From Actinomadura citrea (GTDB taxonomy: Bacteria > Actinomycetota > Actinomycetes > Streptosporangiales > Streptosporangiaceae): a stretch of DNA of 64,000 bases. The translations under genes and the position numbers were made by a program. Shown here in pieces: positions 34,392 to 42,626 of this stretch (positions within the stretch are counted from its first letter, which is position 1; every line of letters begins with the position of its first letter). The stretch is from contig NZ_JACCBT010000001.1 in assembly GCF_013409045.1 (NCBI RefSeq), positions 2,108,001 through 2,172,000 of the forward strand, read 5' to 3'. The notes below the pieces were generated by a model. That model worked only from the letters and a program-made list of their open reading frames with translations, did not search any database and was not told the origin of the DNA.

Positions 34392-34465
34392 CGCGGGGTG
34401 GAGCAGTTCGGTAGCTCGCTGGGCTCATAACCCAGAGGTCGCAGGTTCAAATCCTGCCCCCGCTA
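34392..34465 (+). tRNA. initiator tRNA-Met (CAT), copy 1
   Basis: The 74-base gene folds fully: acceptor CGCGGGG with CCCCGCT, an unpaired first base as in initiator tRNAs, D-loop AGCAGTTCGGTAGCT, anticodon stem CTGGG/CCCAG with loop CTCATAA and the three G-C pairs before and after it, T-arm GCAGG-TTCAAAT-CCTGC. The anticodon is CAT. No CCA is encoded. A weak -10 (TAGACT, 34375-34380) precedes it. An identical gene is at 43294. Confidence 0.95.
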
Positions 34466-34473
34466 CTGGTCCT

Positions 34474-34518
34474 AGGGCCCTCCTGGTCGCCGCTTTGCGG
34501 CTTCCCCAGGGGGGCCCT
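34474..34518 (+). terminator. terminator after initiator tRNA copy 1
   Basis: AGGGCCCTCCTGG (34474-34486) pairs with CCAGGGGGGCCCT (34506-34518) with one wobble pair, and a small stem GCCGC-TTT-GCGGC sits in the loop. The same structure follows copy 2. Confidence 0.65.
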
Positions 34519-34587
34519 TCGCATTTCGCCCGGGGGACGATCCCCCGGAGCCCCCTGTGCCTCCGCCATCCCCCACCCGCCCGCCCC

Positions 34588-34690
34588 TGGGGCTCCGCCC
34601 CTATCCCCCCGCCGCTTGGCCTCGGGCCCCTGCTCTTGGGGCTCCGCCCCTAATCCCCCGCCGCTTGGGCCTCGGACCCCCATTCGGGGG
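34588..34690. repeat. tandem GC-rich repeat, two units of about 50 bp
   Basis: The unit CTGGGGCTCCGCCCCTAT, then a C-run, CGCCGCTTGG and CCTCGG, occurs twice in succession with small changes (starts near 34587 and 34635). No coding function; it fills most of the gap between the tRNA and the FadD gene. Confidence 0.6.
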
Positions 34691-34768
34691 TGGTGGAGGG
34701 GTGGGGGGGTTTGGTTATTATCGGCCTTTCTTGCTCTCACCTGCGGGTTTGTGGGGAAGGTGGCGGTT

Positions 34769-36337
34769 GTGTCGGTCGTGGCTCGGGCTCGTCAGCATTC
34801 GGTGGGGGATCTGCTGCATCGGACGGCGCGGCGGGAGCCTCGGAAGGTGGCCGTCGTCAGCGGGGGGCTGCGGGTCACCTACGCGGAGTTCGACGTCGCG
34901 GTGAACCGGGCCGCGCACGCGCTGGCGGCGCGGGGGCTCGGCAAGGGGGACCGGCTCGCGCTGCTCAGCCACAACTGCTGGCAGTACGCGGTCACCGCGT
35001 TCGCGACGGCCAAGCTCGGCGTGGTGCTCGTTCCGGTGAACTTCATGCTGAACGCCGAGGAGATCGCCTACATCCTCGGGCACTCGGGGGCGTCCGGGAT
35101 CATCGCGGAGGACGCGCTCGCCGCTACCGCGGAGAAGGCGCTCGCCACGGCCGGCGTCCCGGACGGGGTGCGCGGGTGGATCCCGCTGTCGGGCGCCGCG
35201 CCGAACGAGGGGTGGGAGGACGTCGACGCCTGGTGGCGCGAAGGGCCCTCGACGGCGCCGGACGTCCTGGTCGAGGACGACGACCCGCTGCGGATCATGT
35301 ACACCTCGGGGACCGAGTCGCGGCCCAAGGGCGTGGTGCTGACCGGCCGGTCCCTCGTCAGCCAGTACGTGAGCTGCGTGATCGACGGCGAGATGAGCTC
35401 CGACGACGTCGAGGCGCACACGCTTCCGATGTACCACTGCGCGCAGCTCGACTGCTTCTTCTCCGTCGACGTCTACCTGGGCGCCACCAGCATCATCCTG
35501 CCGGGACCGGACCCGGCGGCGCTGCTGGAGACGATCGAGCGGGAGAAGGTCACCAAGCTCTTCTGCCCGCCGACCGTCTGGATCTCGCTGCTGCGCCACC
35601 CCGACTTCGACCGGCGCGACCTGTCGAGCCTGCGGAAGGGGTACTACGGGGCGTCGCCCATGCCCGTCGAGGTGCTCCGGGAGCTGATGCGGCGGCTGCC
35701 GGACGTGCGGCTGTGGAACTTCTACGGGCAGACGGAGATGGCGCCGCTCGCCACCATCCTCAAGCCGCACGAGCAGCTCGAACGGGCCGGCAGTGCCGGG
35801 CGTGCGGCCATCAACGTGGAGACCATGCTCGTCGACGACGACGGAGCCCCCGTGGCGCCGGGGGAGGTCGGCGAGATCGTCCACCGCAGCCCCCACGCCG
35901 CGCTCGGGTACTACCGCGACGAGGAGAAGACCGACGAGGCGTTCCGGGACGGCTGGTTCCACTCCGGCGACCTCGGGATCATGACCGAGGACGGCTACCT
36001 CTCGGTGGTCGACCGCAAGAAGGACATGATCAAGACCGGGGGCGAGAACGTCGCCAGCCGGGAGGTCGAGGAGGCCGTCTACGAGCTGGACGGGGTGGCC
36101 GAGGTCGCCGTCTTCGGGATCGGCCACCCGCACTGGATCGAGGCCGTCACGGCGGTGGTCGTGCCGAAGCCGGGCGCCGCTCTGACCGCGGGCGACGTCC
36201 ACGCGCACGCCAGGGAGCGGCTCGCCCCCTACAAGCGCCCCAAGTACGTCGTCCTCGCGGACGCGCTGCCCAAGAACCCCAGCGGCAAGATCCTCAAGCG
36301 CGACCTGCGGGAGCGGCACGCCGGCCTTGCCGGGTGA
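34769..36337 (+). CDS. acyl-CoA synthetase (AMP-binding, FadD-like)
   Basis: This 522-residue ANL enzyme shows the P-loop IMYTSGTESRPKGVVLT (about 174-190, Glu replacing the second Thr), the A5 motif NFYGQTEM, GDLGIMTEDGYLSVVDRKKD (hinge, about 405-424), KTGGENVASREVE and the A10 lysine in NPSGKILKRDLRER. It activates a carboxylic acid as CoA ester; the acid is unknown, aliphatic or aryl. GTG 34769 has GGGAAGG eight bases before it. It is convergent with the PucR gene, whose stop is only 5 bases away. Confidence 0.9.
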   Translation: MSVVARARQHSVGDLLHRTARREPRKVAVVSGGLRVTYAEFDVAVNRAAHALAARGLGKGDRLALLSHNCWQYAVTAFATAKLGVVLVPVNFMLNAEEIAYILGHSGASGIIAEDALAATAEKALATAGVPDGVRGWIPLSGAAPNEGWEDVDAWWREGPSTAPDVLVEDDDPLRIMYTSGTESRPKGVVLTGRSLVSQYVSCVIDGEMSSDDVEAHTLPMYHCAQLDCFFSVDVYLGATSIILPGPDPAALLETIEREKVTKLFCPPTVWISLLRHPDFDRRDLSSLRKGYYGASPMPVEVLRELMRRLPDVRLWNFYGQTEMAPLATILKPHEQLERAGSAGRAAINVETMLVDDDGAPVAPGEVGEIVHRSPHAALGYYRDEEKTDEAFRDGWFHSGDLGIMTEDGYLSVVDRKKDMIKTGGENVASREVEEAVYELDGVAEVAVFGIGHPHWIEAVTAVVVPKPGAALTAGDVHAHARERLAPYKRPKYVVLADALPKNPSGKILKRDLRERHAGLAG

Positions 36338-36342
36338 CCACG

Positions 36343-37431
36343 TCAGGTGAGGTGGGGGGCGACCGTCAGGGCCAGGTGGAGGGTCAGGCGGTCCTGGCCG
36401 TCGGTGAGGGTGAGGGACGTCAGCTCCTCTATGCGGCGCAGGCGGTGGTAGAGGGTCTGGCGGTGGATGTTCAGGGTCTTCGCTGTTTGCTGGACGTTGC
36501 CTGCCAGGTCCAGGTAGGTGCGGGCCGTCGTCGCGAGGTCCTCGTGCTGCAGGAGGCGTTCGGTTCCCGGGGTCTGGGTCGTCTGGGCCAGGGCCTCGTC
36601 GCCTGCGGTGCGGAGTAGGCGCAGGACGCCCAGGGACGTCCAGTCGCGGGTTTCGCCGGGGGCTGCGGTGCGGGCGGCCACGCGGGCCCGGAGCCAGCCC
36701 TCGTGGACGTCGTCCAAGGTCGGGCAGGGCGAGTGCACGCCCGTCTGGACGGGGGCGTTGCGTTCTTCCAGGAGGCGGCGGGCGCGGGCCAGGGCGGCCG
36801 GCGCGTTGGCCACGGGCAGGAGCAGGACGTGGTCGCGCTGCCACACCGTGGCCAGGACGGAGTGGGGGAGGAGCCACGGGTTCAGGGGCTCGGGGCTCGG
36901 GGTGCGCAGGACGGCCACCGTGAGGGGCGTGTCGACCGCTCCGGCGTCGGTGAGGTCGTCGGCGGCCTGGGTCCGGACGTCGGGGTGCGTGGACAGGAGG
37001 TCGGCGACCTTCCAGCCGAGGTCGTCGCGCTCGCGGGCCTGGCGGGCCATGAGGAGGCCGGCGCGCTCGCACAGGGGCATGGCCCTGGCCGCCTGGGGGT
37101 CGGTGATGCGCTGCCGGTCGTCCAGCAGCCAGAGGTAGCCGTAGGTGACGTTGTTCCAGCGGACGGGCAGGCACAGGCGGGCGAGCTGGCCCAGGGCGGC
37201 GTCGGCCGGGATGCGGACGGGGCCCGTCGCGCGGGCGATCCCGTGGCGCTCGAAGCGGGCGCGGACGGCCTCGGTGGCGCGGCGGTGCAGGATCGAGTTC
37301 ATCCGGACGGGGTCGATCGTGTCGCCGTGCGCGGCGTAGGCGACCAGGTGGAAGTCGCGGTCCTCCAGGGTCGCGGGCGCGCCCAGGAGGTCGGCCGCCT
37401 GTTCCACGATCTCCTGGAGGTCGAGTGCCAT
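36343..37431 (-). CDS. PucR-family transcriptional regulator, probable proline catabolism activator
   Basis: The 362-residue protein ends with the PucR C-terminal helix-turn-helix: YLDLAGNVQQTAKTLNIHRQTLYHRLRRIEEL (about 315-346). The N-terminal part (LGAPATLEDRDFHLVAYAAHG) resembles a GAF-like sensor. It is divergent from the proline dehydrogenase gene with 117 bases between. PucR-type PutR of Bacillus activates proline utilisation genes, so the same role is inferred. ATG 37431 has GAAGGA six bases upstream. Confidence 0.88.
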   Translation of the reverse strand: MALDLQEIVEQAADLLGAPATLEDRDFHLVAYAAHGDTIDPVRMNSILHRRATEAVRARFERHGIARATGPVRIPADAALGQLARLCLPVRWNNVTYGYLWLLDDRQRITDPQAARAMPLCERAGLLMARQARERDDLGWKVADLLSTHPDVRTQAADDLTDAGAVDTPLTVAVLRTPSPEPLNPWLLPHSVLATVWQRDHVLLLPVANAPAALARARRLLEERNAPVQTGVHSPCPTLDDVHEGWLRARVAARTAAPGETRDWTSLGVLRLLRTAGDEALAQTTQTPGTERLLQHEDLATTARTYLDLAGNVQQTAKTLNIHRQTLYHRLRRIEELTSLTLTDGQDRLTLHLALTVAPHLT

Positions 37432-37548
37432 CGGGATTCCTTCGTACATGTGTATGAGGTCGGGCCACCCTGAAAGTGGCGTTTGACTATAGGGGGTGCG
37501 CGGCGGTGCTCCTAACGTGCGAGGTGTTCCTTGACGTTGGAGGGTTCC

Positions 37549-38457
37549 ATGCTCAGCCCGCTTCTCCTCGCCGCCGCGCGCAGCGGACGGATGCGCGATG
37601 TCATCACCTCCGTGCCGTTGACCAGGGGAGTCGTCGACCGGTTCGTCGCCGGGGACGACCTCGGCGCCGCCCTTGAGGCCGTGCGGGAACTGCGGGACGG
37701 CGGGCTGGAGGTCACCCTCGACCACCTGGGGGAGGACACCCGGGAGCCCGCCCAGGCGCGGGCCACCCGGACCGCCTACCTGCGACTGTTCGAGGCGTTC
37801 GAGGAGCAGGGGCTCGCCGGGGGCTCCGACGCCTCGGTGAAGCTGTCCGCGCTCGGGCAGGCACTGCCCGGTGACCTCGCCCTCGACCACGCGCGGGAGA
37901 TCTGCTCCGCGGCGGGGCGGGTCGGCATGACCGTCACCCTCGACATGGAGGACCACACGACCGTGGACTCCACGCTGGAGGTCCTCGGGAAGCTGCGGGT
38001 CGACTTCCCGTGGGTGGGGGTCGCCGTCCAGGCGATGCTGCGGCGCACCGAGGGGGACCTCCGGGACCTCGTGGGCGAGGGGTCGCGCGTGCGGCTGGTC
38101 AAGGGCGCCTACGCCGAGCCCGCTTCGGTCGCCTTCCAGAGCAGGCACGAGGTGGACCGGGCGTACGTCCGGGCGCTGCGGCGGCTCATGCGGGGCGACG
38201 GGTACCCGATGGTCGCCAGCCACGACCCGCGGATCGTCGAGATCGCGCTGTCCCTGGCCGCCGAGCGGTCGCCCGCCTCCTACGAGTTCCAGATGCTCTA
38301 CGGGATCCGGGCCGCCGAGCAGCGGCGGCTTGCCCAGGCCCACCAGATGCGCGTCTACGTCCCCTACGGGGCCGACTGGTACGGCTACTTCATGCGGCGG
38401 CTCGCCGAGCGGCCCGCCAACCTCGCCTTCTTCCTCCGTTCCTTCGTCTCCCGCTAA
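37549..38457 (+). CDS. putB: proline dehydrogenase
   Basis: The 302-residue monofunctional enzyme oxidises L-proline to pyrroline-5-carboxylate with FAD and passes electrons to quinone. Typical motifs are DASVKLSALG (about 96-105), VRLVKGAYAEP (about 182-192), VASHDPRIVEIA, YEFQMLYGIR and YVPYGADWYGYFMRRLAERP. The short length excludes the bifunctional PutA. ATG 37549 has GGAGGG five bases before it. pruA starts nine bases after its stop, so both form an operon driven away from the PucR gene. Confidence 0.93.
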   Translation: MLSPLLLAAARSGRMRDVITSVPLTRGVVDRFVAGDDLGAALEAVRELRDGGLEVTLDHLGEDTREPAQARATRTAYLRLFEAFEEQGLAGGSDASVKLSALGQALPGDLALDHAREICSAAGRVGMTVTLDMEDHTTVDSTLEVLGKLRVDFPWVGVAVQAMLRRTEGDLRDLVGEGSRVRLVKGAYAEPASVAFQSRHEVDRAYVRALRRLMRGDGYPMVASHDPRIVEIALSLAAERSPASYEFQMLYGIRAAEQRRLAQAHQMRVYVPYGADWYGYFMRRLAERPANLAFFLRSFVSR

Positions 38458-38466
38458 GGAGTTTCC

Positions 38467-40098
38467 ATGGACGCCGTCACCAACGTCCCGACGCCGGCGA
38501 ACGAGCCGGTGCGCGGCTATGCGCCCGGCAGCGCCGAGCGGGCCCGGCTGGAGGCGAAGCTCGCCGAGCTGACCGCCGAGTCCCCGATCGACCTGCCCAT
38601 GACGATCGGGGGCGAGCGGCGGCTCGGGGCGGGCGCCAAGGTCGCCGTCGTCCAGCCACACCGGCACGCGTCGGTGCTCGGCACGTTCGGCACCGCCACC
38701 GAGGAGGACGCGCGGGACGCCGTCGCCGCCGCGCTGGAGGCCGCGCCCGCGTGGCGCTCGATGGCCTTCGACGACCGGGCCGCGATCTTCCTGCGGGCCG
38801 CCGACCTGCTCGCCGGGCCGTGGCGGGAGACGCTGCTGGCCGCGACGATGCTCGGGCAGTCCAAGACCGTCCAGCAGGCGGAGATCGACAGCCCGTGCGA
38901 GCTCGTCGACTTCTGGCGCTTCAACGTGCACTTCGCGCGGCGGATCCTCGCCGAGCAGCCGATCAGCGGCCCCGGCGTGTGGAACCGGTCGGACCACCGG
39001 CCGCTGGAGGGGTTCGTCTACGCGATCACCCCGTTCAACTTCACCGCGATCGCCGCGAACCTGCCGACCGCGCCCGCGCTGATGGGCAACGTCGTCGTCT
39101 GGAAGCCGTCGCCCACGCAGACGTACTCCGCCGTGCTGCTCATGAGGCTGCTGGAGGAGGCCGGGCTCCCGCCGGGCGTCATCAACCTGGTGACCGGCGA
39201 CGGGCTCGCCGTGTCGGACGTGGCGCTCCAGCACCCCGACCTCGCCGGGATCCACTTCACCGGCTCCACCGCGACGTTCCAGCACCTGTGGAAGACGGTC
39301 GGCGCCAACATCGAGAAGTACCGGAGCTACCCCCGGGTCGTGGGGGAGACGGGCGGCAAGGACTTCGTCGTCGCGCATCCGTCCGCCGACCCGGCCGTGC
39401 TGAAGACGGCGCTCGTCCGCGGCGCCTTCGAGTACCAGGGCCAGAAGTGCTCCGCCGCGTCGCGCGCCTACGTCCCGCGCTCCATCTGGGAGGACGGCTT
39501 CAAGGAGGCGCTGGCAGCCGAGGTCGACGGCCTCACCATGGGCGACGTCGCCGACCTGTCCCACTTCATGGGCGCCGTGATCGACGAACGGGCCTTCGCC
39601 AAGAACAAGGCCGCGATCGAGCGCGCCGAGGCCGACCCGGACGTCGAGATCGTCGCCGGCGGGACCTGCGACGACTCCGTCGGATACTTCGTGCGGCCCA
39701 CCGTGCTCGTGTCCGGCGACCCCGAGAACGAGATCTTCCGGACCGAGTACTTCGGGCCGGTCCTCGGCGTCCACGTGTACGAGGACGCGCAGTACGACGC
39801 GATGCTCGCCCAGATGGAGTCGGTCGCCGACTACGCCCTGACCGGCGCCGTCATCGCCACCGACCGGGCCGCGGCGGCGCACACCGCCGAGGTGCTCCGG
39901 TACGCGGCCGGCAACTTCTACATCAACGACAAGCCCACCGGCGCCGTCGTCGGGCAGCAGCCGTTCGGCGGCGCGCGGGCCTCCGGCACCAACGACAAGG
40001 CCGGCTCGGTGTTCAACCTGCTGCGCTGGACGTCCCCCCGCTCGATCAAGGAGACGTTCGTCCCGCCGACCGACTACCGGTACCCGCACATGCAGTAG
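38467..40098 (+). CDS. pruA: L-glutamate gamma-semialdehyde (P5C) dehydrogenase
   Basis: The 543-residue aldehyde dehydrogenase converts P5C/glutamate semialdehyde to glutamate with NAD. ITPFNFTAIAANLPTAPALMG, VVWKPSPTQTYSA (cofactor Lys), ETGGKDFVVAHPSA (Glu) and YQGQKCSAASRAYVP (nucleophile Cys, about residue 321) are all present. AAGGAG precedes ATG 38467. Together with the proline dehydrogenase it completes proline breakdown to glutamate. A 17-bp terminator stem follows. Confidence 0.95.
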   Translation: MDAVTNVPTPANEPVRGYAPGSAERARLEAKLAELTAESPIDLPMTIGGERRLGAGAKVAVVQPHRHASVLGTFGTATEEDARDAVAAALEAAPAWRSMAFDDRAAIFLRAADLLAGPWRETLLAATMLGQSKTVQQAEIDSPCELVDFWRFNVHFARRILAEQPISGPGVWNRSDHRPLEGFVYAITPFNFTAIAANLPTAPALMGNVVVWKPSPTQTYSAVLLMRLLEEAGLPPGVINLVTGDGLAVSDVALQHPDLAGIHFTGSTATFQHLWKTVGANIEKYRSYPRVVGETGGKDFVVAHPSADPAVLKTALVRGAFEYQGQKCSAASRAYVPRSIWEDGFKEALAAEVDGLTMGDVADLSHFMGAVIDERAFAKNKAAIERAEADPDVEIVAGGTCDDSVGYFVRPTVLVSGDPENEIFRTEYFGPVLGVHVYEDAQYDAMLAQMESVADYALTGAVIATDRAAAAHTAEVLRYAAGNFYINDKPTGAVVGQQPFGGARASGTNDKAGSVFNLLRWTSPRSIKETFVPPTDYRYPHMQ

Positions 40099-40130
40099 GC
40101 GCCGCCCAGGCCTCCGACGGGGGTCGGCCG

Positions 40131-40165
40131 CCGCGGGCCCGCACCAGGCTGGTGCGGGCCCGCGG
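40131..40165 (+). terminator. terminator of the putB-pruA operon
   Basis: CCGCGGGCCCGCACCAG (40131-40147) pairs perfectly with CTGGTGCGGGCCCGCGG (40149-40165); one base separates the arms, so a few central pairs must open to form the loop. Confidence 0.75.
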
Positions 40166-40279
40166 TCGTGATGAGGGCGGAACCCGCATGCTCGTCACAG
40201 CTAGTATCCGATCATCACTATGGGTAACATTCGAGATGTGGGAAAGCGCGCGACCAGGGCAGGCCGGCCGCATGCGCGC

Positions 40280-40639
40280 ATGATGCGCGCATGGGTCCTG
40301 GCAGCGGTCCCCTTGGTGCTGTTGCTGCATGGGGTGAGCCACTCCAGCGGCCATCGCGGCAGCGCGGCCTATATCGCCGAAGCCGACCGGCCGGTCTCCT
40401 CGGCGTTCTGCATGACGTCGCCCGCCCGCGGCGCGGAGGCCCTCGCCCCGCCGTCCGCCGAGCACTGCGAGGCCGACCACGGCTCCTACTTCGGAGGCGC
40501 CGCGCACTTTCCGCCCAGCGTGAGCGCTCCCGCCGCGACCGCCGTGGCCCGATGCCCGGCGGCCGCCACCGCGAGCCCGCCGACGACCAGGGGCCCGGCG
40601 GCTCCTTCCCACAACCGATCGCAGATCCTGCGCTGCTAG
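40280..40639 (+). CDS. small secreted/membrane protein, DUF6153-like
   Basis: The 119-residue product begins MMRAWVLAAVPLVLLLHGVSHSSGH, a signal or membrane segment with the HG-x-SHSSGH pattern of DUF6153-like streptomycete proteins, and closes with SQILRC, like the conserved end of that group. The middle is Ala/Pro-rich with two Cys and His-containing EHCEADHGS, which could bind a metal. An in-frame ATG at 40220 adds 20 basic residues. The function is unknown. A carbonic anhydrase gene follows 106 bases later. Confidence 0.6.
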   Translation: MMRAWVLAAVPLVLLLHGVSHSSGHRGSAAYIAEADRPVSSAFCMTSPARGAEALAPPSAEHCEADHGSYFGGAAHFPPSVSAPAATAVARCPAAATASPPTTRGPAAPSHNRSQILRC

Positions 40640-40745
40640 ATCCGGACGCTTACGTGGACGAGCGCGCGCACGAACGCGTGTGAGTTCCGCGCACCCGCCT
40701 CGACCTCATCTGGTTCGTCATCGGAAGCGAAGGATCTGCTCCCCC

Positions 40746-41327
40746 ATGCAACCCCTGATCGACCATGCCCGGCTCGCCCCGCAGCGCCAGAGCGGTCGGC
40801 GGATCGGCGGCGCGCCGGCACCGGCGCCGCGGGCGATGTTCATCGCCTGCTCCGACGCCCGTCTCGTGCCGACCGAGCTGACCGGTGCCCGGCCGGGAGA
40901 ACTGTTCGAACTGCGCACCGCCGGCAACGTCATCCCGCCGCACCGGATCGGACGGCTCACCGCCGAGGCCGCGACGGTGGAGTACGCCGTCAACGTGCTG
41001 CGCATCACCGACATGATCCTGTGCGGCCACAGCCAGTGCGGCGCCGTCCAGGCGCGGACCCGCTCACAGGCCCCGCGGACGGCGCCGACGATGTGGCTGT
41101 GGCTGCTGCAGACCCACCACTGGCGCCGCCTGCACACCCCCGGCGCGGACCCCGGCGCGGATCCCGGGCACCAGCATCTGCTCGCCCAGGCGGACAAGCT
41201 GCGGCGCTACCCGGCGGTGACCAGGAGCCTGCGCGCCAGACGCCTGCGCATGCACCTCTGGTACTACGACGTCAACACCGCGGCGGTCTCGGCCCATCAG
41301 GAGAACGGAGTCTTCGCCCCCCTCTGA
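40746..41327 (+). CDS. beta-class carbonic anhydrase
   Basis: This 193-residue protein has the beta-carbonic anhydrase zinc site: FIACSDARLVP (Cys and the Asp-Arg dyad, about 33-43), ELRTAGNVIPP and ILCGHSQCGAV (His and second Cys, about 90-100). It hydrates CO2 to bicarbonate. It is a little short for the family and lacks a signal peptide, so it is cytosolic. ATG 40746 matches homologues although GAAGGA is eleven bases away. The final part (LWYYDVNTAAVSAH) is as in relatives. Confidence 0.87.
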   Translation: MQPLIDHARLAPQRQSGRRIGGAPAPAPRAMFIACSDARLVPTELTGARPGELFELRTAGNVIPPHRIGRLTAEAATVEYAVNVLRITDMILCGHSQCGAVQARTRSQAPRTAPTMWLWLLQTHHWRRLHTPGADPGADPGHQHLLAQADKLRRYPAVTRSLRARRLRMHLWYYDVNTAAVSAHQENGVFAPL

Positions 41328-41356
41328 CGGCCCGGTCGAGGCCGTCCTCGTGGGAC

Positions 41357-42568
41357 CTACGGCCGTCCCCTGACGCCCGTGGCCGGGAGCGAAGCCCAGC
41401 CGCGGGTGAAGGGGGACCGGATGCGCTCGGCGTTCTCCAGGTCCACCCCGATGTGGGGGTGGGCCCGGAGAAGCTCCTCCAGCGCGACGCGGGCCTGGAG
41501 CTTCGCCAGATGCGACCCGATGCAGAAGTGCACGCCGCTGGAGAAGCCCAGGTGGCGCGGGATCTCACGGGTGACGTCCAGTTCGTTCGCGGACGGGCCG
41601 AACTCGCGCTCGTCCCGGTTCGCCGAACCGAACAGCATCATCACCTTCTCGCCCTCCGGGATCCGCGTCCCGTGCAGGGTGACCGGGCGCGTGGTCGTCC
41701 GGGCCAGCGCCTGGACGGAGCTCTCCAGGCGCAGGAACTCCACCAGCGCGTTCGGGATCAGTGCCGGGTCGGCCGCCAGCCGCTCCCGCTGCGCGTGGTC
41801 GCCGTCCAGCAGCGCCACGCCGTGCGAGATCAGGTTCCCGGTCGTGTCGTTGCCGCCCGCCACCATGACGAAGCAGAACCCGAGGATGTCCCAGTCGGTG
41901 AGGCGCTCCCCGTCCACCTCCGCGGCCGTCAGCGCGCTGACCAGGTCGTCGGACGGGTCGGCCCGGCGCGCGGCGATCACGTCGCCGAAGTAGCCGAACA
42001 TCTCCGCCACCGCGTTCACCGCCCCGTCCCGCAGCGAGCGCAGGCCGAACCCCTCGTCCTGCAAGGTCGTGAGGGCGGACACCCACGGATCGAACCTCGC
42101 GCGGTCGGCCTCCGGGACCCCGAGCAGATGCGCCAGCGCGAACGTCGGCAGCGGCGAGGAGAAGTCCCGGTGCAGGTCGGGCGTCTCCCCGTCGGCGGCC
42201 CTGCGTTCCATCACCGCGATCCGGGAACGGACGAACCCGCGCAGGAGGGCTTCGAGCGCGGCCGTCCGGCGCGGCGTGAACCCGTGGCTGATCAGGCGCC
42301 GCAGCGCCGTGTGCCGCGGCGGATCCAGCATCACGATCGTCGGGGCCAGGCCCAGCGTGCCGATCTCGTCCGGGTGGAACGTCAGGCCCTGCGCCGACGA
42401 GAACGCCTCCGCGTCCCGCGTCGCGGCCCAGACGTCCTCGAACCGCGACAGCGCCCAGAACGGAGGCTCCCCGTGGCGGTGCACCGGCTCCTCGTCCCGG
42501 AGCCGCCCGTACGCCGGATAGGGATCGGCCTGGAACCCGGGATCGAAGGGGTCGTAGACGTCCGCCAT
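41357..42568 (-). CDS. cytochrome P450
   Basis: The 403-residue enzyme has the I-helix AGGNDTTGNL (about 237-246), the K-helix E-x2-R in EFLRLES (about 275-281) and the heme loop FSSGVHFCIGSHLAK (Cys about residue 349). The N-terminus MADVYDPFDPGFQADPYPAY recalls CYP families acting on sterols or other large lipids in actinomycetes. It is divergent from a tetR gene across two TAAC-N7-GTTA boxes, so it is probably repressed by that TetR. No redox partner gene is adjacent. Confidence 0.9.
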   Translation of the reverse strand: MADVYDPFDPGFQADPYPAYGRLRDEEPVHRHGEPPFWALSRFEDVWAATRDAEAFSSAQGLTFHPDEIGTLGLAPTIVMLDPPRHTALRRLISHGFTPRRTAALEALLRGFVRSRIAVMERRAADGETPDLHRDFSSPLPTFALAHLLGVPEADRARFDPWVSALTTLQDEGFGLRSLRDGAVNAVAEMFGYFGDVIAARRADPSDDLVSALTAAEVDGERLTDWDILGFCFVMVAGGNDTTGNLISHGVALLDGDHAQRERLAADPALIPNALVEFLRLESSVQALARTTTRPVTLHGTRIPEGEKVMMLFGSANRDEREFGPSANELDVTREIPRHLGFSSGVHFCIGSHLAKLQARVALEELLRAHPHIGVDLENAERIRSPFTRGWASLPATGVRGRP

Positions 42569-42584
42569 GGCCGGCCTCCGGTTC

Positions 42585-42615
42585 TAACAGGCGCCGTTAT
42601 TAACGCCCCCTGTTA
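42585..42615. promoter_or_regulatory. twin TAAC-N7-GTTA operators between P450 and tetR
   Basis: TAACAGGCGCCGTTA (42585-42599) and TAACGCCCCCTGTTA (42601-42615) share TAAC-N7-GTTA and are also inverted copies of each other. Their centres are 16 bases apart. They fill most of the 58-base gap between the divergent genes. Confidence 0.65.
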
Positions 42616-42626
42616 GTATCACCGGC

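Larger units (their letters stand above)
34373..34594 (+). repeat. direct repeat copy A: tRNA-fMet plus downstream DNA
   Basis: This 222-base block recurs at 43275-43496, offset 8,902. From 34391 to 34594 (204 bases) the two are identical; the first 18 bases have four mismatches. It includes the tRNA, its terminator and a non-coding GC-rich tail ending in GGGGCT, where the copies diverge. Confidence 0.9.

Noticed and set aside
34447..34740. Minus-strand frame after tRNA copy A
   Set aside because: It is the translation of GC-rich tandem repeats and the tRNA terminator; a partial equivalent exists at copy B, as expected for a repeat.
37500..40089. Minus-strand frame antisense to putB-pruA continuing into the PucR gene
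   Set aside because: The part outside PucR is low-complexity Gly/Val/Arg translation of the opposite strand of two well-supported enzymes.
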